Assembly (NCBI GenBank): GCA_944390355.1
Contig: CALXPT010000001.1
Span: 111,115-175,114 of the forward strand
Source: an uncultured Alphaproteobacteria bacterium
Lineage (GTDB): Bacteria; Pseudomonadota; Alphaproteobacteria; RF32; CAG-239
DNA: 64,000 nucleotides
Direction of reading: 5' to 3'
The number at the start of each line of letters is the position of its first letter. Positions within the stretch are counted from its first letter, which is position 1. Position numbers and translations under genes: made by a program. Below the pieces are notes generated by a model. It saw nothing but the letters and a program-made list of their open reading frames with translations, did no database searches and was not told the DNA's origin. Positions 7,776 to 16,487 of this stretch are shown here, piece after piece.

Positions 7776-8692
7776 TGCCGGAAAACAAGCCTAAACATAT
7801 TCCGGTTATGCTCCGTGAGGTCTTGGATAATTTATCTCCAACAGACGGCAAGGTTTATGTTGATGCGACCTTCGGCAACGGCGGTTATACTCAGGCTATT
7901 TTGGACAAAGCCGATTGCAAAGTCATTGCGCTTGACAGAGACCCTAATGTTTTAACCAGAGCGCGCGAACTTCAAGATATTTACAAAGACAGATTTGAAT
8001 TCAGAGCCGGTCAGTTTGGGGATTTTGCAAATTTAGTTTCCGAAAAAATCGATGGTGCCGTGTTTGACATCGGCGTTTCATCCATGCAGCTTGATAATTC
8101 CGAAAGAGGTTTTTCTTTCTCCAAAGAGGCTCCGTTAGATATGCGTATGTCTTGTCAGGGAAAATCTGCTGCCGATATCGTTAATTCCCTTTCCGAAAAA
8201 GATTTGGCCGATGTGATTTATAAATACGGCGAAGAAAAAAAATCTCGTCAAATTGCCGCTCGAATCGTGAGCGCGCGCAAAATCAAGCCCATCTCTACCA
8301 CTACCGAGCTGGCCGAAATTATTTATTCCGTTATTCACAAAACCCCGCATTCCATCGATCCTGCAACGCGCACTTTTCAAGCCTTGCGTATTGCCGTTAA
8401 CAATGAGTTGACCGAGCTTGAAAACGGTTTGGAAGGGGCTTTGTCCCGCCTTAATTCCGGCGGAAAACTCGTTGTCGTGTCTTTCCACTCTCTCGAAGAT
8501 AGAATCGTCAAAAACTTTTTTAATCAGAATTCGGGCAAAGCTCAGGGCGTTTCCCGCTATATGCCCCTGCCCGTTTCTTCAGGTGAATCTCGTTTGGCTT
8601 TCTCTTCTAAAGCGATTAAGCCCAATGCTGATGAAATTAATGTTAACCCTCGCGCTCGCTCCGCTAAGCTACGCTTGGGCGTTAAAATATAG
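7775..8692 (+). CDS. rsmH: 16S rRNA m4C1402 methyltransferase RsmH
   Basis: 305 residues. It is the SAM-dependent enzyme that N4-methylates C1402 of 16S rRNA in the decoding centre. The beginning HIPVMLREVLDNLSP is diagnostic, followed by the SAM-binding glycine loop DATFGNGGYT and the acidic VIALDRDPN. Further family landmarks are FDIGVSSMQLD, RGFSFSKEAPLDMRM and the C-terminal VVSFHSLEDRIVKNFF. It is the second gene of the dcw start, overlapping mraZ by one base and followed 14 bp later by ftsL. Confidence 0.96.
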   Translation: MPENKPKHIPVMLREVLDNLSPTDGKVYVDATFGNGGYTQAILDKADCKVIALDRDPNVLTRARELQDIYKDRFEFRAGQFGDFANLVSEKIDGAVFDIGVSSMQLDNSERGFSFSKEAPLDMRMSCQGKSAADIVNSLSEKDLADVIYKYGEEKKSRQIAARIVSARKIKPISTTTELAEIIYSVIHKTPHSIDPATRTFQALRIAVNNELTELENGLEGALSRLNSGGKLVVVSFHSLEDRIVKNFFNQNSGKAQGVSRYMPLPVSSGESRLAFSSKAIKPNADEINVNPRARSAKLRLGVKI

Positions 8693-8706
8693 AAAAGGAT
8701 ATGGTC

Positions 8707-9090
8707 ATGAATGGTACAAGAACTGCTACTTTGACTTTATGGGTTACTCTGACCTGCTTGGTCGGCTTTGGTATGTTTGTTATGAAAAATAAAGTCCAAA
8801 CCCTTGAAAAAGAGCTGGCTCAGATTAACCGTAATATTCAAGATGATGTTAAAACCATTCATGTCTTAAACGCTGAATGGAGTCATTTGAACAATCCTTC
8901 AAGGCTCCGTCAGCTTGCTTCTAAGCATATTTCTTTAAATCCCGTTCAAGCTGAACAAATTATTAACTATTCTGCGCTACCATTTGATTATGAGAGTGAT
9001 GGTAATCAGAGAAGAATGATTGCCCAAAGAAATATTTCAAAACAAGCTGAGCAGAATCGGTTGAAAGTATTGGCCAGAGCTCAGCGTTAA
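8707..9090 (+). CDS. ftsL: Cell division protein FtsL
   Basis: About 127 residues. Of the two in-frame ATGs (8701, 8707) the second has better spacing to AAAAGGAT. A short cytoplasmic N-terminus leads to one membrane helix (LTLWVTLTCLVGFGMFVM). A heptad-like coiled coil then follows (VQTLEKELAQINRNIQDDV) and an NPSRLRQLASKH segment typical of FtsL. In the divisome it pairs with FtsB and FtsQ to activate FtsWI. Sequence identity in this family is low; the call rests on topology and on the position between rsmH and ftsI. Confidence 0.85.
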   Translation: MNGTRTATLTLWVTLTCLVGFGMFVMKNKVQTLEKELAQINRNIQDDVKTIHVLNAEWSHLNNPSRLRQLASKHISLNPVQAEQIINYSALPFDYESDGNQRRMIAQRNISKQAEQNRLKVLARAQR

Positions 9091-9110
9091 GGCGGAGCAG
9101 TAGCGTAATT

Positions 9111-10859
9111 ATGTTCGGAAATTTGTTTTCCAGAAAAAATAACGATTTTTATCGTCCAGGCGAAGAAATTAAAATTGATAAAAGTTTTTCTTTGTTTGGC
9201 GGGACTTACGAAAAAGACCCTTTATCCATGTGCAAAAACCGTTTGGCTTTTGCCATGTTTGCGTTCTTATTTGTGTTCGGAGCCATTGCCGTTCGATTGT
9301 TTGATGTTTGTATTTTAAGCCAGACTCCTCATGTGCAGACCGCTCAAGATGATGATGAACATTTTTATGCCTTGCCAGAGAATCCGATTAAACGCGCCGA
9401 TATCGTCGATCGAAACGGGGCGATTATCGCCACCTCTCTTCCGACCGTGCATTTGTATGCGAATCCAAGTAAAATCATCAACCCCCAGAAGGCTGCTCAA
9501 AAGTTGGCTGCCGTGTTGCCGGATATTCGTTATGAAGATATTTTGAAAAAACTTACAAAAAAAGGCTCTTTTGTTTATATTAAACGCAATCTGTCTCCCT
9601 CTCAACAATATCAGATAAATTATCTCGGTATTCCGGGGTTGGAATTTGAGGACAGTGAAAAAAGAATCTATCCGCACAAAAACTTGTTCGCTCATCTTAT
9701 CGGTTCTACCAATATTGATAATCTCGGTGTCTCGGGTATGGAAAAAGCTCTTGATGAACGTTTAAGAGAATCCGATATCCCACTCAAATTGACAATTGAT
9801 GCCGGTATTCAAGATACTATCCGCCAAGGGTTGGCCGAGGGTATCAAAAAGTTTGATGCTTTGGGCGGTGTGGCTATCCTTATGGATGTTAATACCGCTG
9901 AGGTTATTGCCATGGTGTCTCTTCCTGATTATGACCCTAATAATATTAACAAAGTTTCTGAACGCGCCATGTTTAATTTTGCCACGAAAGGTGTTTATGA
10001 ACCGGGGTCGGTCTTGAAGGTTTTTAATGCCGCTTTCGGTCTGGATAAGGGGAATATTCGTTTAACCGACCGGTTTGATGCCACAAAGCCCTTAAAGCTC
10101 AAATACAATACCATTAAAGATTATCGCGGTGAAAACAGGTGGCTCACGCTCCAAGAAATTTTGATTTATTCATCCAATATCGGTTCGGCGCAAATTGCCC
10201 TTAAAATCGGAAAGGAAAAGCAAAAAGAATTTTTGAAAAATCTCGGGCTTTTTGATGAAATTTCTCATTTTGAGGTGGCTGAAAAAGCCAAACCCATGTT
10301 GCCCAGCCGTTGGGGGGAAGAAACGACCGCTACCGTTGCTTACGGTTATGGAATTTCCGTTACGCCTTTGCATATTATATCTGCTTTCTGTGCCGTTGTT
10401 AACGGCGGTATTTTCCGCGAACCGACGGTTATTGCCAATGATAAAAATCGCACCGAAAAACGTGTCATGAAACTTTCTACTTCTCAAAAAATGCGCAAGC
10501 TCCTCAGAGGCGTCGTTGTCGAAGGGTCCGGCAAGAGAGCTAACGTTCTCGGCTATGAAGTGGCCGGAAAAACCGGCACGGCTAACAAATTAGTCAACGG
10601 AAAATATGTTCAGAAAAAAGTTATGACTTCTTTTGTCGGAACATTTCCGGCATCTAATCCAAAATATGCTCTCATGCTTATGATGGATGAACCCAAAGGC
10701 TCCAAAGAAACATGGTGGTTTACAACTTCGGGGTGGAATACCGTGCCGACTGCAGGGAAAATTATTGCCACCATTGCGCCCCAACTCAACGTCAAAGCAA
10801 ATTATGATTTGGATGAGTTGCGCCGCAATCGAATCATTGAAGCGTCCTATGAGCGTTGA
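9111..10859 (+). CDS. ftsI: Division-specific peptidoglycan transpeptidase FtsI (PBP3)
   Basis: 582 residues, the usual length for a class B penicillin-binding protein. One N-terminal membrane anchor (about residues 45-68) precedes the PBP dimer domain, marked by the motif RADIVDRNGAIIATS. In the transpeptidase domain the nucleophile motif SxxK is in GSVLKVFNAAFG, SxN is in YSSNIGSAQIA and KTG is in VAGKTGTANKL. It cross-links septal peptidoglycan together with FtsW. It ends the plus-strand dcw fragment: murE and the other mur genes that normally follow are missing, and a terminator comes next. Confidence 0.95.
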   Translation: MFGNLFSRKNNDFYRPGEEIKIDKSFSLFGGTYEKDPLSMCKNRLAFAMFAFLFVFGAIAVRLFDVCILSQTPHVQTAQDDDEHFYALPENPIKRADIVDRNGAIIATSLPTVHLYANPSKIINPQKAAQKLAAVLPDIRYEDILKKLTKKGSFVYIKRNLSPSQQYQINYLGIPGLEFEDSEKRIYPHKNLFAHLIGSTNIDNLGVSGMEKALDERLRESDIPLKLTIDAGIQDTIRQGLAEGIKKFDALGGVAILMDVNTAEVIAMVSLPDYDPNNINKVSERAMFNFATKGVYEPGSVLKVFNAAFGLDKGNIRLTDRFDATKPLKLKYNTIKDYRGENRWLTLQEILIYSSNIGSAQIALKIGKEKQKEFLKNLGLFDEISHFEVAEKAKPMLPSRWGEETTATVAYGYGISVTPLHIISAFCAVVNGGIFREPTVIANDKNRTEKRVMKLSTSQKMRKLLRGVVVEGSGKRANVLGYEVAGKTGTANKLVNGKYVQKKVMTSFVGTFPASNPKYALMLMMDEPKGSKETWWFTTSGWNTVPTAGKIIATIAPQLNVKANYDLDELRRNRIIEASYER

Positions 10860-10864
10860 TTTCT

Positions 10865-10905
10865 AAAAAAAAAACGGTCTCCTTTTTGAAACCGATTTTT
10901 TTTAT
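10865..10905. terminator. Bidirectional terminator between ftsI and yacG
   Basis: CGGT...ACCG (10875-10878, 10891-10894) with additional imperfect pairs is flanked by A-runs on the left and T-runs on the right. It can serve both converging genes. Confidence 0.6.
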
Positions 10906-10916
10906 TTTTTATATTT

Positions 10917-11129
10917 TTATTCCTTATCCAACTGCTCGTCCAATGATTTTTCAAGTTCTTCCAGTTCTTGTTCATCCAAATCAACTACCGGAACTTTATA
11001 AGCCTCGTTAAACCAATTGCCTAAGTCTATATCCGCACATCTTTTAGAACAAAAAGGTTTGTACTTATTATCTTGACTGACAAGTTTTTGGCAGATTGGG
11101 CAACGATATGTTTTAATAACTTCTGACAT
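10917..11129 (-). CDS. yacG: Zinc-binding protein YacG (DNA gyrase inhibitor)
   Basis: 70 residues. The zinc site is complete: CPICQK near residue 10 and FCSKRCADIDLGNWF near residues 26-40. An acidic C-terminal tail follows. In E. coli YacG binds GyrB and inhibits gyrase. Its start abuts the rng stop, and the yacG-rng-maf order is common in alphaproteobacteria. Confidence 0.92.
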   Translation of the reverse strand: MSEVIKTYRCPICQKLVSQDNKYKPFCSKRCADIDLGNWFNEAYKVPVVDLDEQELEELEKSLDEQLDKE

Positions 11130-12298
11130 TATTTTTCCACGCGGCCGCTACCATGACAAGTCGGACATTCTACACTCATGATATCGGATAATGACGGACG
11201 GCGACGTACGCGTACTACTTCAACATTGCCGCCGCGGCTCAAACCAATTACATGGGCGCGGCTTGTATCTTTAATCAACTCTCTTTCGAGAACTTCCAAA
11301 ACCGGTTTCATATAACGATATTCCGAAGAACCGGCAAAGTCTATGATGATTTTTCCGGACAAATTGCGTAAACGAATCTGGTGGGCTATCTCTACTGCGG
11401 CCTCTTCGTTAACATGTGATATTGAGCCGGCTCCTTTATCGTCTCCGGTATCAACATCTATGGCTACAAAAGCTTTGGTCTCTTCTATATATATTCTTCC
11501 GCCTGATTTTAAGTGAACTTCCTTTTGCAGGGCATCGACAATCGCTTCATCTATTCCATATGCTTTTATCGGCTCTGCGCATACTTCAATTTCAAAATCG
11601 CCATCAAATTCGTTTTTGATTTCTTCTTCCATATTACGCGTGTTTACCACCACTTTGTTTAAGCTCATTGCATTGTTGGTCATATACTCAAAAAGCGGGC
11701 TGCTCTTGGCATAAAGCAAGCAAGGGGCGGTTTCTGAGCGAGCCTTGGCGCGAACGATGTCATAGGCTTTGCGGAGCTCAACCATTTCTTCACAAATTTC
11801 TTCCGGCAACGCTTCGGATGCTGCTGTACGGATTATCCAACCTTCTTGTCCGACAACATTGTCCTGCACTAGTGCTTTGAGTTCTTTAATTCTCTCAAAT
11901 GAACCAATGCGTGATGATGCATCTATATTCATTCGGAACGGGCAATAAACCAAGTAAGTTCCGACAAACTGCAATGAACGCACGATTTTTGCACCTTTTT
12001 CGGCTCGACGTTCTTGGACAACTTGTGCAACAATACTTTGTCCTTCGGTGTATTCTACATCGCCCATTCCATATTCATCGGCATTAAAAAACGCATCTTT
12101 TTCATCTTTTATGTCAACCAGATATCCTTTGCGGCCGTTGGCCAAATCTAATTTATGCGTGATTTTTCCCAGATAGATATTTCCTTCCGCAGCTTTGGAA
12201 TTATCTATAATATCTATTTCTTCCAAACGTCCGCTATTCATTAATGCTATTGATGTGAATTCTGTTCCTTTTTCATAAACGATTGTATCTACTGTCAT
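11129..12298 (-). CDS. rng: Ribonuclease E/G family endoribonuclease
   Basis: 389 residues, shorter than E. coli RNase G (~490) and without the long RNase E scaffold tail. An S1 RNA-binding domain is embedded near the N-terminus (about residues 35-110, with GNIYLGKITHKL). The catalytic DNase I-like part contains AIDVDTGDDKGAG and IIIDFAGSSEY, whose aspartates bind magnesium. The protein ends in CPTCHGSGRV, the zinc-link type cysteines that dimerise the enzyme. It should cleave single-stranded AU-rich RNA in rRNA processing and mRNA decay. It overlaps maf by 4 bp. Confidence 0.9.
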   Translation of the reverse strand: MTVDTIVYEKGTEFTSIALMNSGRLEEIDIIDNSKAAEGNIYLGKITHKLDLANGRKGYLVDIKDEKDAFFNADEYGMGDVEYTEGQSIVAQVVQERRAEKGAKIVRSLQFVGTYLVYCPFRMNIDASSRIGSFERIKELKALVQDNVVGQEGWIIRTAASEALPEEICEEMVELRKAYDIVRAKARSETAPCLLYAKSSPLFEYMTNNAMSLNKVVVNTRNMEEEIKNEFDGDFEIEVCAEPIKAYGIDEAIVDALQKEVHLKSGGRIYIEETKAFVAIDVDTGDDKGAGSISHVNEEAAVEIAHQIRLRNLSGKIIIDFAGSSEYRYMKPVLEVLERELIKDTSRAHVIGLSRGGNVEVVRVRRRPSLSDIMSVECPTCHGSGRVEK

Positions 12299-12864
12299 TT
12301 TACACCTATCCCATTCAAAAGATTTTTTGTTTCATATAACGGCAAACCGACGATTCCGCTGTATGAGCCAATAATACGCCGGACATAACCTTCCATGCAT
12401 CCTTCGATTTTATAGCCGCTGCAGCCCTGCCACTCATGACTGGCTACATAGGCTTTAATTTCTTCTTCCGAAAGTCTTTTCATTAATATGCGGGTTGAAA
12501 CTAATCTTTCGGCTATCTTTCCTTCTTTGGAAATCACGCAAACCGCACTCAAAACCTTATGCGCTTTTCCTGACAACAATTTCATAACCTGATATTGTTC
12601 TTCATCGGTGGTTGCTTTATGCAATAATCTGCGCCCGATAACCACTATCGTATCGCATGATAAAATATTTTCACCCTTATTTGTTTCTGCTACCTTTTGC
12701 GCTTTGGCTTTTGCTATGCGTTTTACATAAGCCGACGGCCTTTCGCAGAATTTTTCCTTTTCATCTATATCTGCCGGACATATTGCTTTCGGTTCGTAGC
12801 CTATTTGCGCTAAAAGCATTCGCCTTTGCGGTGATGAGGAGGCCAAAATAAAGTCTTTTACCAT
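12295..12864 (-). CDS. maf: Maf family nucleoside triphosphate pyrophosphatase
   Basis: 189 residues. The Maf signature FILASSSPQRRMLL is at the N-terminus. Substrate-site residues follow in AKAKAQKVA and ILSCDTIVV, and again in the C-terminal GYKIEGCMEGYVRRIIGSYS. Maf proteins hydrolyse non-canonical or modified nucleoside triphosphates (housecleaning). It is encoded 15 bp after dksA and overlaps rng by 4 bp. The exact subfamily (dTTP/UTP type versus m7GTP type) is not settled from sequence alone. Confidence 0.9.
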   Translation of the reverse strand: MVKDFILASSSPQRRMLLAQIGYEPKAICPADIDEKEKFCERPSAYVKRIAKAKAQKVAETNKGENILSCDTIVVIGRRLLHKATTDEEQYQVMKLLSGKAHKVLSAVCVISKEGKIAERLVSTRILMKRLSEEEIKAYVASHEWQGCSGYKIEGCMEGYVRRIIGSYSGIVGLPLYETKNLLNGIGVK

Positions 12865-12879
12865 ATTTTTTTCTACTGT

Positions 12880-13311
12880 TTACTGTACAGCTTCATCATC
12901 GTATGTTTTTTCCATACGCTCGTGGCGTTCCTGAGCCTCAACCGAATAGGTTGCTATCGGGCGGGCTTCAAGACGCGCCAAACCTATCGGCTCTCCGGTC
13001 TCTTCGCAATATCCATATTCTTTATCTTCAATACGCTGCAAGGCCTCATCTATTTTGCCGATTAATTTGCGGATGCGGTCTTTGGTTCTTAAATCCAAGG
13101 CTTTATCTGTTTCCAGCGATGCTCTGTCTATATCGTCCGGCTGGTTTAATCCGCCCTGACGCAAGTCTTCCAATGTATCTTTAGATTGTTCTATAAGCTC
13201 TTTTTTCCATCTTATCAATTTCTGACGAAAATATTCCAACTGATATTCGTTCATGTACTCTTCATTTTCGCTTGGTTTATAGTCAGGAGGAAGAATTACT
13301 GAGCCATCCAT
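12880..13311 (-). CDS. dksA: RNA polymerase-binding transcription factor DksA
   Basis: 143 residues. DksA enters the RNA polymerase secondary channel and, with ppGpp, retunes rRNA and amino-acid promoters. A coiled coil (about residues 25-105) leads to GYCEETGEPIGLARLEARP and YSVEAQERHERMEK. Only one cysteine of the zinc finger remains; the second pair is replaced, as in other alphaproteobacterial DksA proteins. The gene lies between fliX and maf, with a 113-bp gap to fliX. Confidence 0.93.
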   Translation of the reverse strand: MDGSVILPPDYKPSENEEYMNEYQLEYFRQKLIRWKKELIEQSKDTLEDLRQGGLNQPDDIDRASLETDKALDLRTKDRIRKLIGKIDEALQRIEDKEYGYCEETGEPIGLARLEARPIATYSVEAQERHERMEKTYDDEAVQ

Positions 13312-13424
13312 TTTTTATTACTCCTTATTAATTTATCTTGTTTATTTTTGTTAGGTTAGCATTATGTTTTCTTTCTGCAAGCAAAAAAATTGCGTTTATC
13401 ACATACATATTCGCATTTAGCTGC

Positions 13425-13850
13425 CTATTTGGTTAATTTTGCCAGTTCAACTTCAACTCGAAGTTCTATTTCTGCCAAAACTTCATTTAACCGTTCATCT
13501 TCTCCCTTGATTTGACGTTCTCTCACAAAACGGGCGATTTCTGCCAAACGCTCTTTTGATATTGTTCCTTGCAGCAATGCATCGCGAATTTCTTCCAAAC
13601 GAGATAACAGCCCTTCTCCTCGTTCCAGTTGTTTTTTCTTTTGTTCTTTTTTCTCATCACCTTCAACCATTTGAGCAGCCAGCAGTGCATCCGTTGCGGC
13701 AATATTGCCACTCGCTTCAAGCGGCGTTGTTTGGGTTTTCATGCTCTCTTCCAAGTAGGCCGAAAAACTTGTTCCTGTCGTGGGGCTTGATTTGGTCGTT
13801 TTACTTGTTTTATTTAGCCCCTGATTCTTATTTATTTCGTTTACTTGCAT
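13425..13850 (-). CDS. fliX: Flagellar assembly regulator FliX
   Basis: About 141 residues from the ATG at 13850; an in-frame GTG at 13868 overlaps the upstream stop and is less likely. The N-terminal third is low-complexity (Lys, Thr, Ser). The C-terminal half carries the FliX signature: LLSRLEEIRDALLQGTIS followed by LNEVLAEIELRVEVELAKL. In Caulobacter FliX couples flagellar assembly to the activator FlbD and is found only in alphaproteobacteria. It starts 3 bp after a pilin-like gene. No FlbD or flgI gene lies next to it here. Confidence 0.88.
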   Translation of the reverse strand: MQVNEINKNQGLNKTSKTTKSSPTTGTSFSAYLEESMKTQTTPLEASGNIAATDALLAAQMVEGDEKKEQKKKQLERGEGLLSRLEEIRDALLQGTISKERLAEIARFVRERQIKGEDERLNEVLAEIELRVEVELAKLTK

Positions 13851-13852
13851 TT

Positions 13853-14395
13853 TTACTGAAATTCCCACATCATTGTATTATTTAACCTTGTACATTTTTG
13901 CGCAAGACGGCCGGCATCCAGCGGCAAGGACGTATCATCCGTTTGCTTTCCTTTATACGGCCAAGTGTATTTTGTGCCATTTATGGTCAGCGAAACCAAA
14001 TCCGTGCTATCCGTATTGACCCAGCCCATTACCCCCAACGCGACGCAGGCTGTCAACGGAATTCCCGTGAACTGAATGGTATATGTGGTTTCATAACCAA
14101 CTATTTCAACATCGCCATATACGTTAACGACCTTATCGCCATTTACAACGTCTTTCGGAAAAACCTGCTCTTCTATTAATTCGGCCACATCTATCCCTGT
14201 ATAATTTTTATCTGCCACATATCGTTGGTTAATTCGCTTTTCTATTGTCAATAACTGGTCTTGCACCTGATTCTTCTTGTATTTATCAAATAATGAGGAT
14301 ATCAGCATTGCCATACTCGACATCAGCATTCCGATTATTGCCAAAACGCTGATAACTTCGGTCATTGTATAGCCTTTATTGTTCTCTTTATACAT
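13853..14395 (-). CDS. Type IV pilin-like protein with prepilin signal
   Basis: 180 residues. A short positively charged leader ends in Gly8 before YTMTEV, with the conserved Glu5 of mature pilins. A hydrophobic helix follows (ISVLAIIGMLMSSMAML), then a globular domain with two cysteines about 45 residues apart (TACVALG and AQKCTR), a possible disulfide. The layout resembles type IVb or PilS-like pilins. The protein would be processed by a prepilin peptidase and held in the inner membrane or a pilus. No other pilus gene is in the window. Its 3-bp spacing to fliX suggests co-transcription. Confidence 0.8.
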   Translation of the reverse strand: MYKENNKGYTMTEVISVLAIIGMLMSSMAMLISSLFDKYKKNQVQDQLLTIEKRINQRYVADKNYTGIDVAELIEEQVFPKDVVNGDKVVNVYGDVEIVGYETTYTIQFTGIPLTACVALGVMGWVNTDSTDLVSLTINGTKYTWPYKGKQTDDTSLPLDAGRLAQKCTRLNNTMMWEFQ

Positions 14396-14601
14396 TTATA
14401 CTTATCCTCTGGTTTGTTTTCTTTATTAATCTTCTATTTTATTGCTCTTTATATTGCTATTCTTTCATTTTATTACGATTTATATCACAAAATCCGTGTT
14501 TCTCAATTAATTTTATTCAAATTATTTTAATTTTACTTTAATTTTATTTAATTCCGTTTATATTATCTTTTGTTTTGTTTTATTTTATATGGAATTTGCT
14601 T

Positions 14602-15165
14602 ATGAAAAGATATTTATTTGCCTCTTTTGCCGCTTGTGGTTTGCTCTGTGCTTTTTCGTCTTCCGTGCAAGCAAAAAATGTTTATGTGCCGTATTTGGGA
14701 ATCGACTATAATTACTCTACCGCAAATTTGAAATATTTGCGCCCGAATTTAAGCTCCGCATCCTTTGTTATCGGCAGCGATTATAACCGATTTTTCAGCA
14801 CCGAAGTCTTTTATCAATATTCCGATAAAGACGGCAAAAATTATTCAAACGGCAGTTCGGTTCAGACATCTTTTCAAGCCGGCGGGTTGGATATGTATGG
14901 TTACCTTCCGCTCCTTTGCGGCAGAGACCTCGCTTTGCTCGGAACAGCCGGCGTCGGCATTTATGATTTCAAAAAAAGTTATTCCAATCCTTTTATAAAA
15001 AGCGGCCATGACCAAGGATACGGTTATCGTGCCGGTGCAGGTATCTTTTATTCAATTAACGAAGATGTCGCCCTCCGCGCCGTGGCCAGATACATTAAAC
15101 TCGACCAAATTAGAGATATTGACCACATGGTTGAATATAGTGCCGGTATTCGGTATACTTTTTAA
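14602..15165 (+). CDS. Outer membrane beta-barrel protein (OmpA-like porin fold)
   Basis: About 187 residues from the ATG at 14602 (GGAA upstream); an earlier ATG at 14575 lacks a signal-like start. A signal peptide ends around SVQAKN. The mature part has alternating aromatic/hydrophobic strands, glycine-rich turns and a terminal aromatic (YSAGIRYTF), the usual signature of an outer-membrane barrel. Phrases such as GTAGVGIYDF and YGYRAGAGIFYSINEDVALRA match small 8-strand OMP_b-brl proteins. The 206-bp AT-rich upstream region presumably holds the promoter. Exact function unknown. Confidence 0.8.
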   Translation: MKRYLFASFAACGLLCAFSSSVQAKNVYVPYLGIDYNYSTANLKYLRPNLSSASFVIGSDYNRFFSTEVFYQYSDKDGKNYSNGSSVQTSFQAGGLDMYGYLPLLCGRDLALLGTAGVGIYDFKKSYSNPFIKSGHDQGYGYRAGAGIFYSINEDVALRAVARYIKLDQIRDIDHMVEYSAGIRYTF

Positions 15166-15185
15166 GGCTTTTGTTTGAGGTGGTT

Positions 15186-15647
15186 ATGCGTAAATTCTTT
15201 TGCCTAATCGGTGTTTTGGCACTCATTTCTTGTTCCGAAGATAATAGCAAGCAGAGTGAAAATGAATTTGTTCACAGCGATTTTAGCGGTGTGCAAATCA
15301 ATGTTTCTGAAACTGATGATGCTTGCAAATTTAACAGCGAGTTGGTTTGCGCCATTAATAATTATATTCTCTGCTCCATTAATCCCGAACGTGCTTATTG
15401 CCGGCAAAACAAAAAAGAACTGCCCGCTTTTGTATTCATGAAAGATGAAAGTTTGAAACGGCCGACTTCTCAGACATATGAAATTGTTAAAATGAAACCT
15501 CTTGCGGATAATCAGATTGAGGTCTATACTCAAAGTGTATGCGACGGAAATTGGTTTGGACTCTGTCAGGGAAATATTATCTTCGTTCTTCAGAGAGTTC
15601 ATGACTTTTGGATAGTCAAAGATGTTTATGCGCGCGAAAGTTTTTAA
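15186..15647 (+). CDS. Predicted lipoprotein, unknown function
   Basis: 153 residues from the ATG at 15186, preceded by GAGGTGG. Signal peptide MRKFFCLIGVLALISC ends in a lipobox with the cysteine at position 16. The mature part has six further cysteines in two groups, giving probable periplasmic disulfides. It lies 20 bp after the beta-barrel gene in the same direction, so the two are probably co-transcribed. No domain recognised. Confidence 0.75.
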   Translation: MRKFFCLIGVLALISCSEDNSKQSENEFVHSDFSGVQINVSETDDACKFNSELVCAINNYILCSINPERAYCRQNKKELPAFVFMKDESLKRPTSQTYEIVKMKPLADNQIEVYTQSVCDGNWFGLCQGNIIFVLQRVHDFWIVKDVYARESF

Positions 15648-15774
15648 ATATTCGTCAATGTTTTTGTTGACTCTTTCTCATAAAGGTTATTGACGCGGCG
15701 CATTTTTGAGATTATTCTATACTTCGTGAGTTAAAATGACAAAATTTTACCGGCTATTTTTTTAGGAGTGAAAC

Positions 15775-16473
15775 GTGGCTGACTTTTGCAGAAATAATCT
15801 TATTTGGGATTTGGATAATACTCTTTATCGGATTACACCTGAGTTTGCCGATATGCTTGATGAAGCAACTGCCGTTGCTGCAATTGAGGATTTGGGCGTT
15901 CCGTTGAGTTTTGACGAAGCAAAAGCTAAGGTCAAAGAGTCTTATGCTACTTACAGAGACGGCGGGGAAATTTTTGTCAGAGAGTATGGTATTTCTCCCA
16001 AAGATATGTTCTTTGCTTATCATAAACGCAAACCGATTGAGCCGATTGTTCCTTACGAGGGAGTTTTGGAAAAGCTTTCAAATATTCCGCTAAATCAATA
16101 CATATTTTCAACTTCTACCCATGAGGTTTGTGAAAAAATTTTACATCACATCGGGCTTTACGACTTTTTTAAAGGGAGATTTTTTTCGGTCGAAGATTTT
16201 GAGTGTTACAAGAAAAACGAGAACTCCGATGTGTATAAAAAACTTTGTGAAAAACTCGGTATTCGCCCAAATGACTGTATCTTTGTTGATGACAGCTATT
16301 CTAATCTTGAATTTGCAAAAGAAATCGGTATGACTACTGTCAGAATTTATTACAACTCCAACTCTGCAAAAGACAAAAGTTATATTGATGCCGCCTATAA
16401 GGGGTTGAATGCCTTTTTGGATGATTTTCCCAAACAACTTGAAATGTGCCGCCTTAAGCATCTCGTCTTATAG
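15775..16473 (+). CDS. HAD hydrolase, pyrimidine 5'-nucleotidase-like
   Basis: 232 residues, GTG start at 15775 after TAGGAG. The catalytic motif I is intact (LIWDLDNTLYRI). Motif II is in YIFSTSTHEV and motif IV in CIFVDDSYSNLEFAKEIG. The cap and overall length match the SDT1/YjjG-like pyrimidine 5'-nucleotidase subfamily, phosphatases acting on small nucleotides. Convergent with the next gene, 14 bp apart. Confidence 0.82.
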   Translation: MADFCRNNLIWDLDNTLYRITPEFADMLDEATAVAAIEDLGVPLSFDEAKAKVKESYATYRDGGEIFVREYGISPKDMFFAYHKRKPIEPIVPYEGVLEKLSNIPLNQYIFSTSTHEVCEKILHHIGLYDFFKGRFFSVEDFECYKKNENSDVYKKLCEKLGIRPNDCIFVDDSYSNLEFAKEIGMTTVRIYYNSNSAKDKSYIDAAYKGLNAFLDDFPKQLEMCRLKHLVL

Positions 16474-16487
16474 TCTTGTTTTGCCTT

